Part shown: piece after piece, positions 48,268 to 59,309 of the stretch
Layout of the letters: every line of letters starts with the position of its first letter
Numbering within the stretch: position 1 is the stretch's first letter
Assembly (NCBI GenBank): GCA_018873225.1
Contig: JAEILZ010000002.1
Coordinates: forward strand, 2,852,001 to 2,916,000
DNA from: [Phialemoniopsis] sp. UDSM-2020
Taxonomy: Eukaryota; Ascomycota; Sordariomycetes; Thyridiales; Thyridiaceae
Reading direction: 5' to 3'
Length of the DNA: 64,000 bases
Notes under the pieces: model-generated
Database searches by the model: none
What the model was told of the DNA's origin: nothing
The model's input: the letters and a program-made list of their open reading frames with translations, nothing else
Program-made: the position numbers and the translations under genes

Positions 48268-49525
48268 CAGTCAGCGTGGGTGTCAGCGGTCGACAGCCCG
48301 TGCCCTGCGTGTCCCGCACGCCCTCTGGACATGTCGAGGGATGTACGTTTTGGCCTACCTACTGCATGCTCAACCGTGCGGTCCTTTTCAGCTAGCCGCT
48401 GCTTCTCATCCTACACATGCGATGATTTTATTACGGCTTCTTGAGTTTCACAATACGTTTATGCATTTTTCTCTGGCCTGCCCGGCCACAACGCATACAG
48501 ATATACACATACACAGATAGCATCGTCTTCTTCTTTATCTCCTTGTTCTTTTCTTACATATCTCCTTTATAACAATCGTTTTTTGCCTCAACGAGGCCGA
48601 TCTGGATAATGGCAGCATTGGGTACGGGGTTCTCGGTGGACTGGTCTCGGTATGGGATACCTCAACGGCTCAGGCCTGGGTCAAGGGCCAGGGATTTGGG
48701 GGAACGGGGGGGCATCTAGTCATATTATTAGCATCATCTCGGAGTCTTATTATTCATGTAGATTGCTGAAGCAATCACGGTGGTGGACCAAGGGCTGGAC
48801 CATCGCCGCAGAGGGGACCATGGCGGATGGCCTGGTTGAAGGCGTTTAGTGTGGTAGCATGAAGCTTGTCGGCGGTCGCATGGCCTGCTTAACCTGCCTG
48901 GGAGTGCTCTCTCGTACGAGCCTGGCATGTAGATACGCTCATGGTGACAAGCTGAGAGCTGGGGGATCACATGCATGGTCTGGAATGGTTTCCTAGACTT
49001 CTTTTTGCTCTCCTGTTTTTGCATATGGCAATTCTGTCGATCGCTCAGAGAAACATGAAAGAACCTTGGCCATACAATTGTGTGGCCAGCAATGCAACCA
49101 GGTACAGCTGTGTTCTGATGATTTGCCGTGATATGGGCGTGATGAAGTGAAATGCCAGCAGCAGAACCCCCACGCTGTGATCAGCACCACTTGTTATCCT
49201 CCACATTGACACATCGGCTGCAGTCAACAAATAATACATATATCCAATTGAGAAGAGGCTGGCTTGAATGATCATTTAGATATATAAATGTATATCAATT
49301 CTATGATGCCGCGCGCGACGCTGCTATCTTTCCAACGCCGTGCAGCATGAAATTAAGAAGTTGGGGTATGTACTGTGTAAGCTACCTAGGTAGATTGTGT
49401 CGTCATCAAATCTTCATGCAGGTGTGTCTTCGTGGGTGACTCCCTTGTTCCATCAATACCCCAACCCAAACACCTCGGAATTCACCATCTCTTTCCTTCA
49501 GATTGACTCTTTGCTATGCAACGTC
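48268..49525. other. Intergenic, transcription factor and allantoinase 3' ends
   Basis: Convergent 3' flanks. Contains a perfect 12-bp palindrome CTACCTAGGTAG at 49382-49393. No gene recognised. Confidence 0.5.
49382..49393. repeat. 12-bp palindrome CTACCTAGGTAG
   Basis: Perfect palindrome; a near copy occurs at 41935-41948 and partial TAGGTAGGTA-type relatives near 41728 and 56116. Similar short palindromes are scattered in fungal intergenic DNA; role unknown. Confidence 0.6.
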
Positions 49526-51239
49526 TCAAACCGTCCTCCTCTCAACAATAGCCTCGCCCACAGGCCGCCCGCCGACGAACCCGCCGTGCGCGCCGCCGAG
49601 CTCAAACACCTTGGACCCGCGCACCCACGTCTCGCACACGCGGCCCCGGAACTCCTTGCCCTCCCACGGCGAGCACCGGTTCTTCCAGCGCATGTCGCCC
49701 GAGCGCAGGGTCCAGGCCAGCGCGTCGTCAAAGACGCACACGTCGGCGTCGAGACCCGCGCGCAGGCCGCCCTTGCGGTGGGACAGGCCGACCTGCTTGG
49801 CCGTGGCCTGGGCGCAGAAGCGCACCATGTCGACGATGGTCGGCGCTTGTTGAGAGCTTTCTGAGAAGGAGGAGCGCGCGAGGGCCTCGGTGTGCAGGAT
49901 GGGCAGGCCCAGGCCCACGGAGGAGATGCCGCCCCAGGCGGCGAAAAAGTCGCCCGTCTGCTGCTGCTGCTGCTGTTGCGGGGTCACGGCCCCGGAGGAG
50001 GAGGCCTTCTCGGCGGGTGAGACGGTCATGTCGATTCCGGAGTCTGGGTGGTGCAGGAAGGAAGGGCGGCGGGCGTCCTCGGGCCGGGGCTGCAGGTGGC
50101 CCGGCAGGAGCTTGAGCTCCGGGGTGCAGGGGGAGTGGTCCGAGACGATGGTCTTAATGACCGAGTCCGGGGCGGCGAGCTCGGCCCAGAGCTTGTCCTG
50201 GTTGGTCTGGGAGCGGATGGGCGGGCAGCACTTGTGGCGCGTGTCGCCGTCGTCGATGTGGTCCGACGCGAGGCCGAGGTAGTGGAAGCACGTCTCGGCC
50301 GTGACGTTGGTGCCAGCAGCGCGCGCCTTCTTGAGGATGGGGATGCACTCCGTCGCCGACAGGTGGACGATGTGCAGGTGCAGTTGCGGGGCGAGGTGCG
50401 AGAGGGAGAGGATCTCCTCGACGGCGCAGGTCTCGAATACCGGCGGGCGGGACTCGAGGAAGGTGCTGTAGGAGGTGAGCTCGCCGGTCGGGGCGAGGGG
50501 CGGGTCCGAGGCCTGGACGGCGTCGCCGACCGACTCGGCAATGGGCGGGATCATCTCGGCGTGGAACATGAGGGTGGTGGGCGTGTCCTTGAGGGTGGTC
50601 ATGGCCAGGGAGATGTCCTTGGACGAGACGGCAGGGAATTCTTCGACCTGAACGAGTGTCAGTAATGTTGGCTATGCAGGGGAGGAAAAGCGCATTGGCT
50701 TGGGTACTTACACCTGACTCGATAAGGAAGCCCTTGAAGCCCCGAACGCCGGCGTCGACGAGCGGTAGCAGCTCATCGGCGTTGCCGGGAATGACGCCGC
50801 CGTAGAAGCCGACGTCGACCCAGCACTGGCCTTGGCTGGCAGCGAGCTTCTCCTTGAAGCCGGCGAGGGTGGTGGTGGGCGGGATAGCGTTCAGGGGCAT
50901 GTCGACGACGGTGGTGACGCCGCCTGACGCAGCTGCCCTCGTGCCGGTGTGGAAACCCTCCCACTCTGTCCGGCCCGGCTCGTTGAGGTGGACATGGGCG
51001 TCGACAAGCCCGGGCAGGAGCAGTTTTGGGGAGTGGTCTACGTACTCGGTCGCAGAAGGGAAAGAGGACTGCGGCAGGACGGAGGGAATGACGGACACGA
51101 TCTTCCCCGTGACGGGGGAAACGCAGATGGTGGCTGGGGTGAGAACAAGAGTGTCATCGGGCAGAGTGATGACCGCCCGGGTCGAGACCAAGACGACCAA
51201 TGGTGCGTCCTGGGTTACGGGTACGGTCGAGACGGCCAT
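49526..51239 (-). CDS. DAL1: Allantoinase
   Basis: Exons 50712-51239 and 49526-50647, 64 bp intron, 549 residues from the ATG at 51239; a longer in-frame start upstream is possible. The cyclic amidohydrolase metal site is intact: DAHVHLNEPGRTEWEGF at about residue 80, the carbamylated-lysine segment GVRGFKGFL at about 168, then HAEM, HIVHLSATE and SDHSPC. It opens the allantoin ring to allantoate, the step that makes purine-derived nitrogen available. A low-complexity insert before the last third holds eight consecutive glutamines, giving a longer chain than the usual 460-500 residues. Five GATA motifs lie 190-380 bp upstream, fitting nitrogen catabolite control. Confidence 0.95.
49959..49982 (-). 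repeat. Polyglutamine (CAG/CAA) tract in allantoinase
   Basis: Eight consecutive Gln codons, mostly CAG with one CAA, in a Ser/Pro-rich surface insert of the enzyme. Likely length-variable. Confidence 0.8.
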
Positions 51240-51427
51240 CTTGGTTCTGATAACGGCTCCAGAACCTGGGGTCAGGAGCTGGGGTAAAGTCCGGGGGAGG
51301 AGGGGCCCAAGCAAACTTTCGCAACGGTGCTAAGGAGGGTTGGCAAGGGCAGGAGAAAACGGTTCTGCTTGTTCCAAAAAGGGAATTCACTCGAAGACAG
51401 GCTTTATCGACAGGGAACGAGAGGATC

Positions 51428-51617
51428 TTATCAGGCTATGGACTGATAAGACGAAGGATGGCTGCAGCACCTGTGTGTGCGCGTCTATGGACAAAGATAA
51501 CAGACGGAGTGTGTGTGTGTGTGTGTGTGTGCTTCCTGGGCAAGAGATAAGAGAGAGACGAGAGATACCGTGAGACCTGGGACGGGAAAGAGTGTGGGAA
51601 AGGAGGCCGTAGATAAG
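51428..51617. promoter_or_regulatory. GATA-motif cluster upstream of allantoinase
   Basis: TTATCA at 51428-51433 faces TGATAAG at 51444-51450, an inverted pair; further AGATAA motifs lie at 51495, 51545 and 51611. Fungal AreA/NIT2 GATA factors act through such closely spaced HGATAR pairs to switch on nitrogen-scavenging genes. Assigned by sequence and by the nature of the adjacent gene. Confidence 0.65.
51509..51531. repeat. GT dinucleotide microsatellite
   Basis: About eleven uninterrupted GT units inside the allantoinase promoter, between two GATA motifs. Potentially polymorphic. Confidence 0.9.
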
Positions 51618-52735
51618 GAAAATGGGACAAAGGGCAGTGCACAGTTGGAAACGGCGAGCGACACCACTAGGACGGAAATCCTTTTACCAAGAGGCGAGGG
51701 AGATCACAGAGAAGGGAGAAAGCGAAAAAAACGGCTGCTCCACCAAAAGCGCCGGATGGGCCGTATCTCGAAAAGCGCCCAGATTCGGGGGAGACCCATC
51801 TTTTCTTAGGCGTCTCGTCTCGGGCGGTGGAGTCAGGGCCCCGAGGGAGGAAGAGTGGGGATGGAGAGGCCTTGAAGAGAAGATGCACTTGCGATGCATA
51901 CGCTCTTCTCAGACCGGCTGCGGGTAGACAGACTGTGGACAGGGGCATGGCTGATGATGCTGGTGATGGCCGGTGTCGGACGGATTGATGGTGTTGTTGA
52001 CGTTTGGGTTCCCCTCCGGTCGTCATGATCAACAGTCCAACCGTCGTCAGGGAAGAAGGCGGACTGTCCATCTGTCCATCACTTCAGGAATCCGGGCTAG
52101 AGTCATCAGATCAGACCCAAGGATCTGTTGGGAATGGTTTGGGACTGGGACAGGCAGGCTGAGAAGACAGCCAATCCGTCGACAAACGACCATACTGTCA
52201 GATCAGACAGACGGGTTGTCTCATGTGCAGCAATCTACCTACCCACCTAACCCATAGGTAAAAACCCGGAATCAGGGAAATGTAGGGTAGGCGTAGTGCA
52301 GGACCCTGACTTGACAAGCCTGACTCCATCCATCCCAAACTTTTGGCTCGTAGCGAAGGAGGATGGGATGTCCTCTTTTGCTTTATCAGTCGACGGTGAT
52401 TGGCTGGAGGGGCTGGGATCGACAGGTAAGCCTGCCAGACACAGACTGGTTGCACGATTAAGTTGACAAGGGCTGGTCTGGTGGAGGAGGGGTTCGGTGA
52501 TTTGGGCCAAGAATGCCTATCTTTCCCACTTCTCCCCCTCAAGTCTCTCTCGCTTTTTCACCCTCGACATGCCTAGTGTGCCACACAGCACAGTCCAGGG
52601 GCATTGGCATTTTACCCTTTCCGGTCCGGACCTGACTCTTTTCGCGATGGGAACGGGCGCAGCTCATGTGGCCACTCCGCGACTCCACCACTTGCGCCAA
52701 AACCCGGGGCCAGAATAGTCTGCACCAGTTTTGAT

Positions 52736-52998
52736 CGAGTAAATATCGAGTAATACAATTCACCATATCGGCCTAGCGCCCTTGTTTATCTGCAAAACTC
52801 AGTTCTAGCTTTCTTGCTTTCACCCATTTCCTGCATATTGAGAAAGGACGTGAAAGGCTTGCCGACATGCACTTCTGGTCTGATCATTTCCATTTCCCGT
52901 ATAGCCAGGTCTGGCACACTATTGCTCGGCGAAATTGCCCTTTTCCCATGTCTAGTTTTACTCGACTTTTACTCGATATCCCCTCCCTGTTTACTCGA
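52736..52998. promoter_or_regulatory. Five TTACTCGA/TCGAGTAA motifs with 11-bp phasing
   Basis: TCGAGTAA at 52736 and 52747; TTACTCGA at 52958, 52969 and 52991. Spacings within each group are 11, 11 and 22 bp, one or two helical turns, and the two groups are inverted relative to each other. The layout suggests a cooperative binding array, but no known factor is assigned. Confidence 0.45.
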
Positions 52999-54280
52999 TT
53001 TTAACCTCCGTGCCCGACATCGCGATGGCCTCAATTACATAACGCCCCAAGCACGACAAGGGGAGGGCCTAGAAATCCTGCTCATTGCTCGCCTCCCTTT
53101 GCCCTTTGCCGAGACATTAGTCTCTGAAGGAAGACAGCCTATGATGCATTGATTCGCGCTCTGATCCTTCTCGCGGACACTACCTCTGGCCCGTCACCCA
53201 GACTATCCATTCCGCAACGCTGATCGGGTTTCGTGGGCAACGATTGACGATTGTGATGAGGACGCCGAGGATATTGGTCAGGGTCGGGCAAAATCAGAAC
53301 CTGCTGTGATCTCGATTGACATGGTGTGAATTTGAGCCTGTCGCTTGCGCGAATCCCTCCAACTGTGTACGTAAAATGTCCAAATGTCCAGCCTCTCTCG
53401 TCTAAGAATCCGGCCGCCCATGCCTTCACCGAGTTTCCTCACGAACGAGCTGCATTACGCATACATACCACCATAATCTCGGCAATCATTCACCCGCAAG
53501 TCGCCGATTGCTGCTTCTCGAGCATGGGTTTTCGTACGTGTCGGCGGCTTACTCAGTCGCTTGCATCTCTTGCTCGGGTGGTGACTGGTCGGAGTATGGT
53601 TCTTTCACGGCATTGATTATATCCCAAGTTAAATTTGAAGTCCCCGGGGTGGTCTTTGTTGGAAATGACTCCGGATTGAGAGGCTCGGATCAGAGCACGC
53701 AGAGGCTGCAACGGTCGCCCGGGCTTGGCAACGGTGCCGAACCAGGATTGCGCCGGGTCTTGGCCCGTGCCATGCTTCCCAAAGAGGCAGACCGCCCTCC
53801 CGCTTTTTCATAGCCGACTCGGGCTTCCTCTAGGAACACATTCATCTCTTGCTGCCTTTCACGTTGCACGCTCCTGTCTTACAGCAGCATGGTAGTACAA
53901 TTGACACATAGTTATTCGATTACCTAAATTTTTCTCCTGGAACGAACAGCTTGAGCCGCCAAGAGTGCTAGCATCGGGAATCCGGCCTTGTAAGACCCAA
54001 CTGGAGCTTCTAGACCATCGATGTCAGTAGCATGACGTCGCCTGACATCATGGACCTAATACCGCGCAACGCAGTACAGCTCTGCAAGCTTTCCCTTCCC
54101 CGCAACGGGTGGTGTTACTCAGCCCCTGTCCCGGTTCCTGGATTGATGATCGTCAGTCCGCGTCACTGCATTGTGCAGCTCTAGAAATATAAGAAAAAAG
54201 CTTGGCATTTTCTTGTCTCGACGATCTTCAATTCTTCAATTCATCTCTAAACCCATAAAAGGACAGAAAAAGGCAGCACA

Positions 54281-55903
54281 ATGGTTTGGCAACACGGTGA
54301 CGAACATCACATCCCAGCCAAGCATCGGCTCTCCAGGTAAGCTCCTCTCGGTGCACTGCACACTCTCAAGCATTGCGCACCAGGACAGCCGTTCTCTCCC
54401 ACCGTGAACAAACATTGACACCCGCGCCCCTTCTAGGGTCGCCGACTGGCTCCCGACCGACCACCGCGTCCACCACGAGTGGCTGCGCCGGCAGGTCAAG
54501 CACGTCGACGAGAACCCGGGTAAGCCCCTGTCCCCCGTGCTGCAGGAGTTCAAGGACCTCATCGAGGGCAACTCGCGCGTCTACATGTACTTTTCGCAGA
54601 TGTGGGACGAGGTGCCGCGCCGGCCCCCCTACTGCAACGACCCCGTCGGCAACAAGCAGATCCGCGACTACAGCCACATGCTTGACGTGCTCAACCACAC
54701 CTTTGCGCTCGCGCCCGAGTGGACCGACGCAGCGCAGAGCGTGGGCATGGTTGGCGTGCCAATGTGTGCCGTGTTTGACTATGTTATGGGTACGCCTAGG
54801 TAAGTCGGACCTGCGCTGAGATACTACAAAACGGGCAGGTGGGCTGATTGAGTTGCTGCAGCGGACATGCAGCCTTCCTCGACCCAGACGTCAACAAGAT
54901 GCTCAAGAAGGTGCTGAACGCGTGGGGCAAGTACCTGACCGTAAGTAATGAAAACCAAAGGTGATGTCAACCCTAATGCTAACAAGAAATCCAGACACCC
55001 GAGTCGGCAGAAGTCCTGGGCGACCACGATGCCGGCTGGTTCGGCAAGACTGGCTACGGGGACTTGATGGCTGTTGCGAACGCCCCTTACAAGTCCAACC
55101 ACAAGTTTGAGGACATGTACATCTGCGACCCGTCAAAGAAGCACTACGGCTTCAAGTCCTGGGACGGTACGCATAATCACAGCCAGCCTCTACCCATGCA
55201 GTGATGCTAAAACCCCCAAACAGACTTCTTCACCCGACAAGTTCACGACTCAGCCCGGCCTGTTGCCTCGCCTGATGACGACGGCGTCGTGGCCAACGCC
55301 TGCGAGAGCAAAGTCTTCAACGTCGCGCGCGACGCCAAGCTGCGCGACCGCTTCTTCATCAAGGGCCAGCCCTACTCGGTGCTCGACATGCTCGCGCGCG
55401 ACCCCCTGGCAGAGCAGTTCGCCGGCGCCACCATCTACCAGGCCTTCCTGTCCGCCCTGTCCTACCACCGCTGGCACTCGCCCGTGTCGGGCAAGATCAA
55501 GCGCGCCTTCGTCGAGGACGGGACGTACTTTTCGGAGCCGCTCTTCGAAGGCGTGGGTGACCCGGATAATTCCAAGCACGAGATCGACGTCAAGGGCATC
55601 ACGGCGGCGCAGGGGTACCTCACGGCGCTGGCGACGCGGGCCGTCATCTTCATCGAGGCGGACAACCCGGCCATCGGGCTCATGGCGTTCATCGGCGTCG
55701 GCATGGACGAGGTGAGCACGTGCGAGATCACGGTCAAGGAAGGGCAGCACGTCAAGAAGGGCGAGGAGCTCGGCATGTTCCACTTTGGCGGGTCGTCGCA
55801 CTGCCTGCTGTTCCGCAAGGGGGTAAAAGTGGACGGGTTCCCGCAGCCCGGGAGGAAGGAGAATGTGCCGGTCCGGAGCAAGGTTGCTGTTGTTCACGGT
55901 TAA
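54281..55903 (+). CDS. Phosphatidylserine decarboxylase-like pyruvoyl enzyme with PSDC domain (PsiD-like architecture)
   Basis: Five exons: 54281-54336, 54437-54799, 54862-54940, 54995-55166, 55224-55903; 449 residues. Residues about 19-160 (VADWLPTDHRVHHEWLRR...VGVPMCAVFDYVMGTP) match the N-terminal phosphatidylserine-decarboxylase-associated domain also present in the tryptophan decarboxylase PsiD. The catalytic half follows: SPDDDGVV (catalytic Asp), YHRWHSPVSG (catalytic His) and FGGSSHCLLF, where self-cleavage before a serine would create the pyruvoyl group. There is no membrane helix or mitochondrial leader, unlike Psd1-type enzymes, so the protein is probably soluble. Substrate may be an amino acid rather than a phospholipid; this is inference. 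No kinase or methyltransferase partners of a psilocybin-type cluster are nearby. Confidence 0.88.
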
Positions 55904-56121
55904 GGGGCAAAGGGGGTAATTTGACACTGAATAGGTAATGTGAACGAACTTGCGTAATGAGGAAGTACGTAATGAGTATTGAGGATGGTCTAGTAGCTTG
56001 TAGTATTTATTGATATGTTACAGCTGGTCTCATCCTGTTCTCTCTTCTTGCACTGGCTCATGTTCGGCCGCACCAGCTATCTTTAATCATGGCCACCGGC
56101 AAGCAAACAGCACCCTAGTTA

Positions 56122-56781
56122 CTAGGTAGGTATGGCGGCATCACTTCTATTGCTCAGCTCGGACTGAAAGTTGCTGTGGAGAAGCCGACCATACTCCTGC
56201 AGAGAAGATCCCCTCTGCTGTAATTCTGCATCATATCGCAAGAGAGAATCACAACGGTGCATTGTCCCCGGCTCCTCGAAGCCATACATGTATCTAGGGC
56301 CGCTGCTTATTCGGGAGGAATACTCTCGCATTGCTGTCCTGTAGGCTCTGCGAAATTGGTCATTGGTGCTAACATGGCGACTCCTTCGTAGATCGTGCTC
56401 ATCTGTGACGCTGTCGACCACGATATCGGACCCTTCGAGAAGTCTGCGATAACCCGCGTCCGCGTGCCCTCGTTGGAGGAGCCTGCTCCTGCGTTTTAGC
56501 AGGTAAGCGGTGAGGAGGCTGTTGCCGGGGCTCGTGCCGAGAGTAGCATAATATAGCGGAGGGAAGAGCAGCGACGCGGGCGCGGTGAGGATGTCGAGCG
56601 CGTGCATGAACTGGGCCAGCGCCTGCGGGTTTAGTTCGCCGCTGTCGTTGAACAACTGCCGGGGAGTGTCGTATGGGGTCAGATTGGCGGGGGCAGCCGG
56701 CGGCACGGAGCTCCGCGACCCGTGGGTGGTTACGCTGTCGCCGTCGCCACCGTCAAATTGCCTGGCGTTGCAGAGGGCCAT
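56122..56781 (-). CDS. Hypothetical protein, 219 residues
   Basis: Single open exon from ATG 56781 (a GTG five codons upstream is in frame). Polar and Arg/Ser-rich with a moderately hydrophobic stretch near residues 65-80 (LTAPASLLFPPLYYATLG). No signal peptide, no domain I recognise. Codon use is similar to neighbouring genes and the frame is open over 660 bases with no obvious intron, which is the main support. Could be a lineage-specific gene or a chance frame. Confidence 0.45.
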   Translation of the reverse strand: MALCNARQFDGGDGDSVTTHGSRSSVPPAAPANLTPYDTPRQLFNDSGELNPQALAQFMHALDILTAPASLLFPPLYYATLGTSPGNSLLTAYLLKRRSRLLQRGHADAGYRRLLEGSDIVVDSVTDEHDLRRSRHVSTNDQFRRAYRTAMREYSSRISSGPRYMYGFEEPGTMHRCDSLLRYDAELQQRGSSLQEYGRLLHSNFQSELSNRSDAAIPT

Positions 56782-57716
56782 TTTCGCGAAGATCACATTT
56801 TCTGGCGCTTGGGACCTGATTGAGCTCTACATTTTGTCCAGAGCGCATAGACAGATTAGAATTCATATATGTTCTTGAACATCTCGGTATCCTGGGGTCG
56901 CTTCATGTCCGAATACGCCCAACTCTATATAATATCAGTGACTGCGCCACGAGGTGGTACGAAGTGTTCGGGCGTGGTCAGCAACAACGGTTTCCTTATA
57001 AGGAAATAGTTCCGGAAACGATTTTGCCTCACGGCATCCGAGAAACGGCCCCCAAGCCCTCGGAATGCAAATGGACAGACAAAGTCCGGGCGAATTGCAG
57101 TTTGTTTGATTATGGAATTGGCCAAATCGGAATTCTAATAATAAGAGAGGAGCGAATCCTGGGCACGGTGACCAGACCTCACAGGTCCAAAGCCAGTCAA
57201 GATATCATTAGACCCTCGTGCTTTAAAGTCAAGCACAAAGGCGGTTAATTTCAATTAGATGAATTGTGAAACAGACGCCCCGGGGGGACAAAGTCGAGGG
57301 AGCATTGCCATGCACAAAGAGAATGCGATGAATGGATGCTTCATCTGGCGAGCATGGCACAGCCTGCGTCACTCCGGGCCAGCGAGAGCCAGTCGTTGGG
57401 TGGCCAAGCCTGCTGTGGCCAGGGATCGTAACCGCCCCTGTGGAGGATCGCCCTCGTTTCATGCCAACAAAGACGGCGAGTGAGCGCCTACGTGTACACA
57501 CGTCATAAAACGGTCCCTGCATGCCTGCCAGCCATGCCATTCATTCCCTTCTTCGGGTTGCACTCGACAGGGTGCAAGCAGGCAGGCAGGTTTGACAGCG
57601 AACAAACGGAGAGGCAAATTGTTTTCATTTCTCTCACGGTCTCTACAACTTTCTCTTTTCCATATTGTCAATCACTTTTTTTTTGCACGGCATGAGCCTT
57701 GCAAACCAACCGCACC
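56782..57716. other. Intergenic, divergent promoters of hypothetical and membrane protein
   Basis: No gene recognised. CT-rich tract with a T-run just before 57700 is typical of a fungal leader for the gene starting at 57717. Confidence 0.5.
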
Positions 57717-58869
57717 ATGTTTGAGACAGCCAATTGCAAAGATATCCCCAAGGACACGCCTAGCGATGCTGGCATTGCTGGGACTGGTGTAAGTGACGCC
57801 CTGTAGTCCACTGAAACCCACCTATTTGTCGCCACTAAAACCCTCCACGAAGCTGCCAGACTAACAACACCACAAGGTCCTCCTCTCCTTCATCTTTACG
57901 GCCGGCCTTGCGCTGGTCATGAGCGCCTCTCTCATCATCCAAGATAGCTTCGCTAAGTCGCGCGGCGGCTCCGGCCGCCGGCCGCAGCACACGATGCGGC
58001 GCAAGCTGCTCAGCAGCTACTCGGACCAGCAGATCATGACAGGCATCGGCATCCAGAGCATCGGCCTCGCCAAGGCCGCCACCCTCGTCCCTTACCACTT
58101 CTTCCTCATCTGGATGCTGTCGCTGCTGTCCATGGCCGTTCATAACGCGACGCTGCTGGCCCTCGTCCACGACTTCAGGCGGGACTGGGTCCTGCGCTGG
58201 CTGCGCCAGGCCCTCATGCTCGTCAACCTCGCGCTGAGCACCGTCTACGGCGCCTACGTCCTGCAGAGCGTGCGCCGGGACCTGAACCCGACGCTGCCCA
58301 TCGCCTGCGTCTGGGACTACGGCGCCGCCGGCGACGACGGTGAGCCGGCGCCCAACGCGGCGCTGATGTACGTCGGCACGGCGGCCGTCATCGTGGGCAA
58401 CTGCGCCGTCTTCGCGCTGGCGACGTGGTACCTGCACAGCCGGGCGCAGCGGTTCTTCCGCGTCACGCAGCTGGTCGGCACGGGCCTGATGGCGGCCATC
58501 GCCATCGGGGCCACTGCGCGCATCATCCTGCTGAGCCAGGCGTTTGGGAAGCCGTCGGTGCCGCTTGCGGACAATGGCGAGCAGGACTGGAGCTTTGGGC
58601 AGCTACTGTCGCTGCTGATGCTGCTGCTGCCGTTGGTGTCGGTGATGGAGATTTACAGAGGTATATCTACTCTCTATCCGAGCTACGCATGCTTACGTTG
58701 ACTGACGATGAACTACTTTCTAGGCGAGATCAAAGTCGCGCCGCCGGTAGAGGACGATAAGAAGCCTCTCTTTGATGGCGAGATGCAACCATCTTCGGGG
58801 TCACGGGTGCGCGAGTCGTTTCAGCCGAATCCATTCTGGGGTTCGCAGACGGATCTTTTCAAGAAATGA
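57717..58869 (+). CDS. Multi-pass membrane protein, unknown function
   Basis: Exons 57717-57788, 57877-58660, 58724-58869, introns 88 and 63 bp, 333 residues. About six or seven membrane helices: near residues 25-45 (LLSFIFTAGLALVMSASLII), two close together near 80-120, then near 135-155, 180-205, 225-245 and 260-280. The loop after helix 1 is basic (KSRGGSGRRPQHTMRRK). The C-terminal tail is cytosolic-looking and contains FQPNPFWGSQTDLF. The number of helices resembles fungal integral membrane/GPCR-like proteins, but I see no diagnostic family motif. The acceptor before exon 2 ends CACAAG, weaker than usual. Confidence 0.8.
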
Positions 58870-59309
58870 GGAGTTTCTGAAAAGGTGAGCTCGAAAACTC
58901 GGCTGTTTTCCAATTTGTCATTTACACGCATGGGGCACGCGCGGCTTGATGATGCCGTGTAAGACGTCGGTTTTGTTCTTTTGGCGCACCGTGGTTTACA
59001 CCAGAAAAATGATACCCAGTCATAGATACGCAGTATGCTTAAGAGAGAAGGTCAGGGCGATAGATAGCAACGATCAGTTTCCACAATTGAAATGCTCTTC
59101 ATGCTAGGATAGTTGTCCTTCATTGCAAATCGTGTACCGTGTGGCAGGACAGGAGGCGATCACGCGCACGGTTTTGGACGATCGTGCCAGTTGCTCGCAA
59201 CTCCGTCACTCCTACTAATAATCCACACCAGCAGAGCTTCTTCCAACCTTCTTTGTCGAAGGGTCCCAAACTTCCCAGTACATTCAAGTCACGACAATAC
59301 TTCTCAAAA
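58870..59309. other. Intergenic, membrane protein to Dabb gene
   Basis: 3' flank and promoter only. Nothing else recognised. Confidence 0.5.

Larger units (their letters stand above)
51240..54280. other. 3.0 kb divergent interval, allantoinase to decarboxylase
   Basis: No gene recognised. Left part is the allantoinase promoter with GATA motifs and a GT repeat. The right part has phased TTACTCGA motifs and a TATAAG near 54187, about 95 bp before the decarboxylase ATG. Frames up to 134 codons have no motif. Confidence 0.5.

Noticed and set aside
55250..55927. 225-codon minus-strand frame over the decarboxylase
   Set aside because: Antisense shadow; the plus strand carries all catalytic motifs of a known family.
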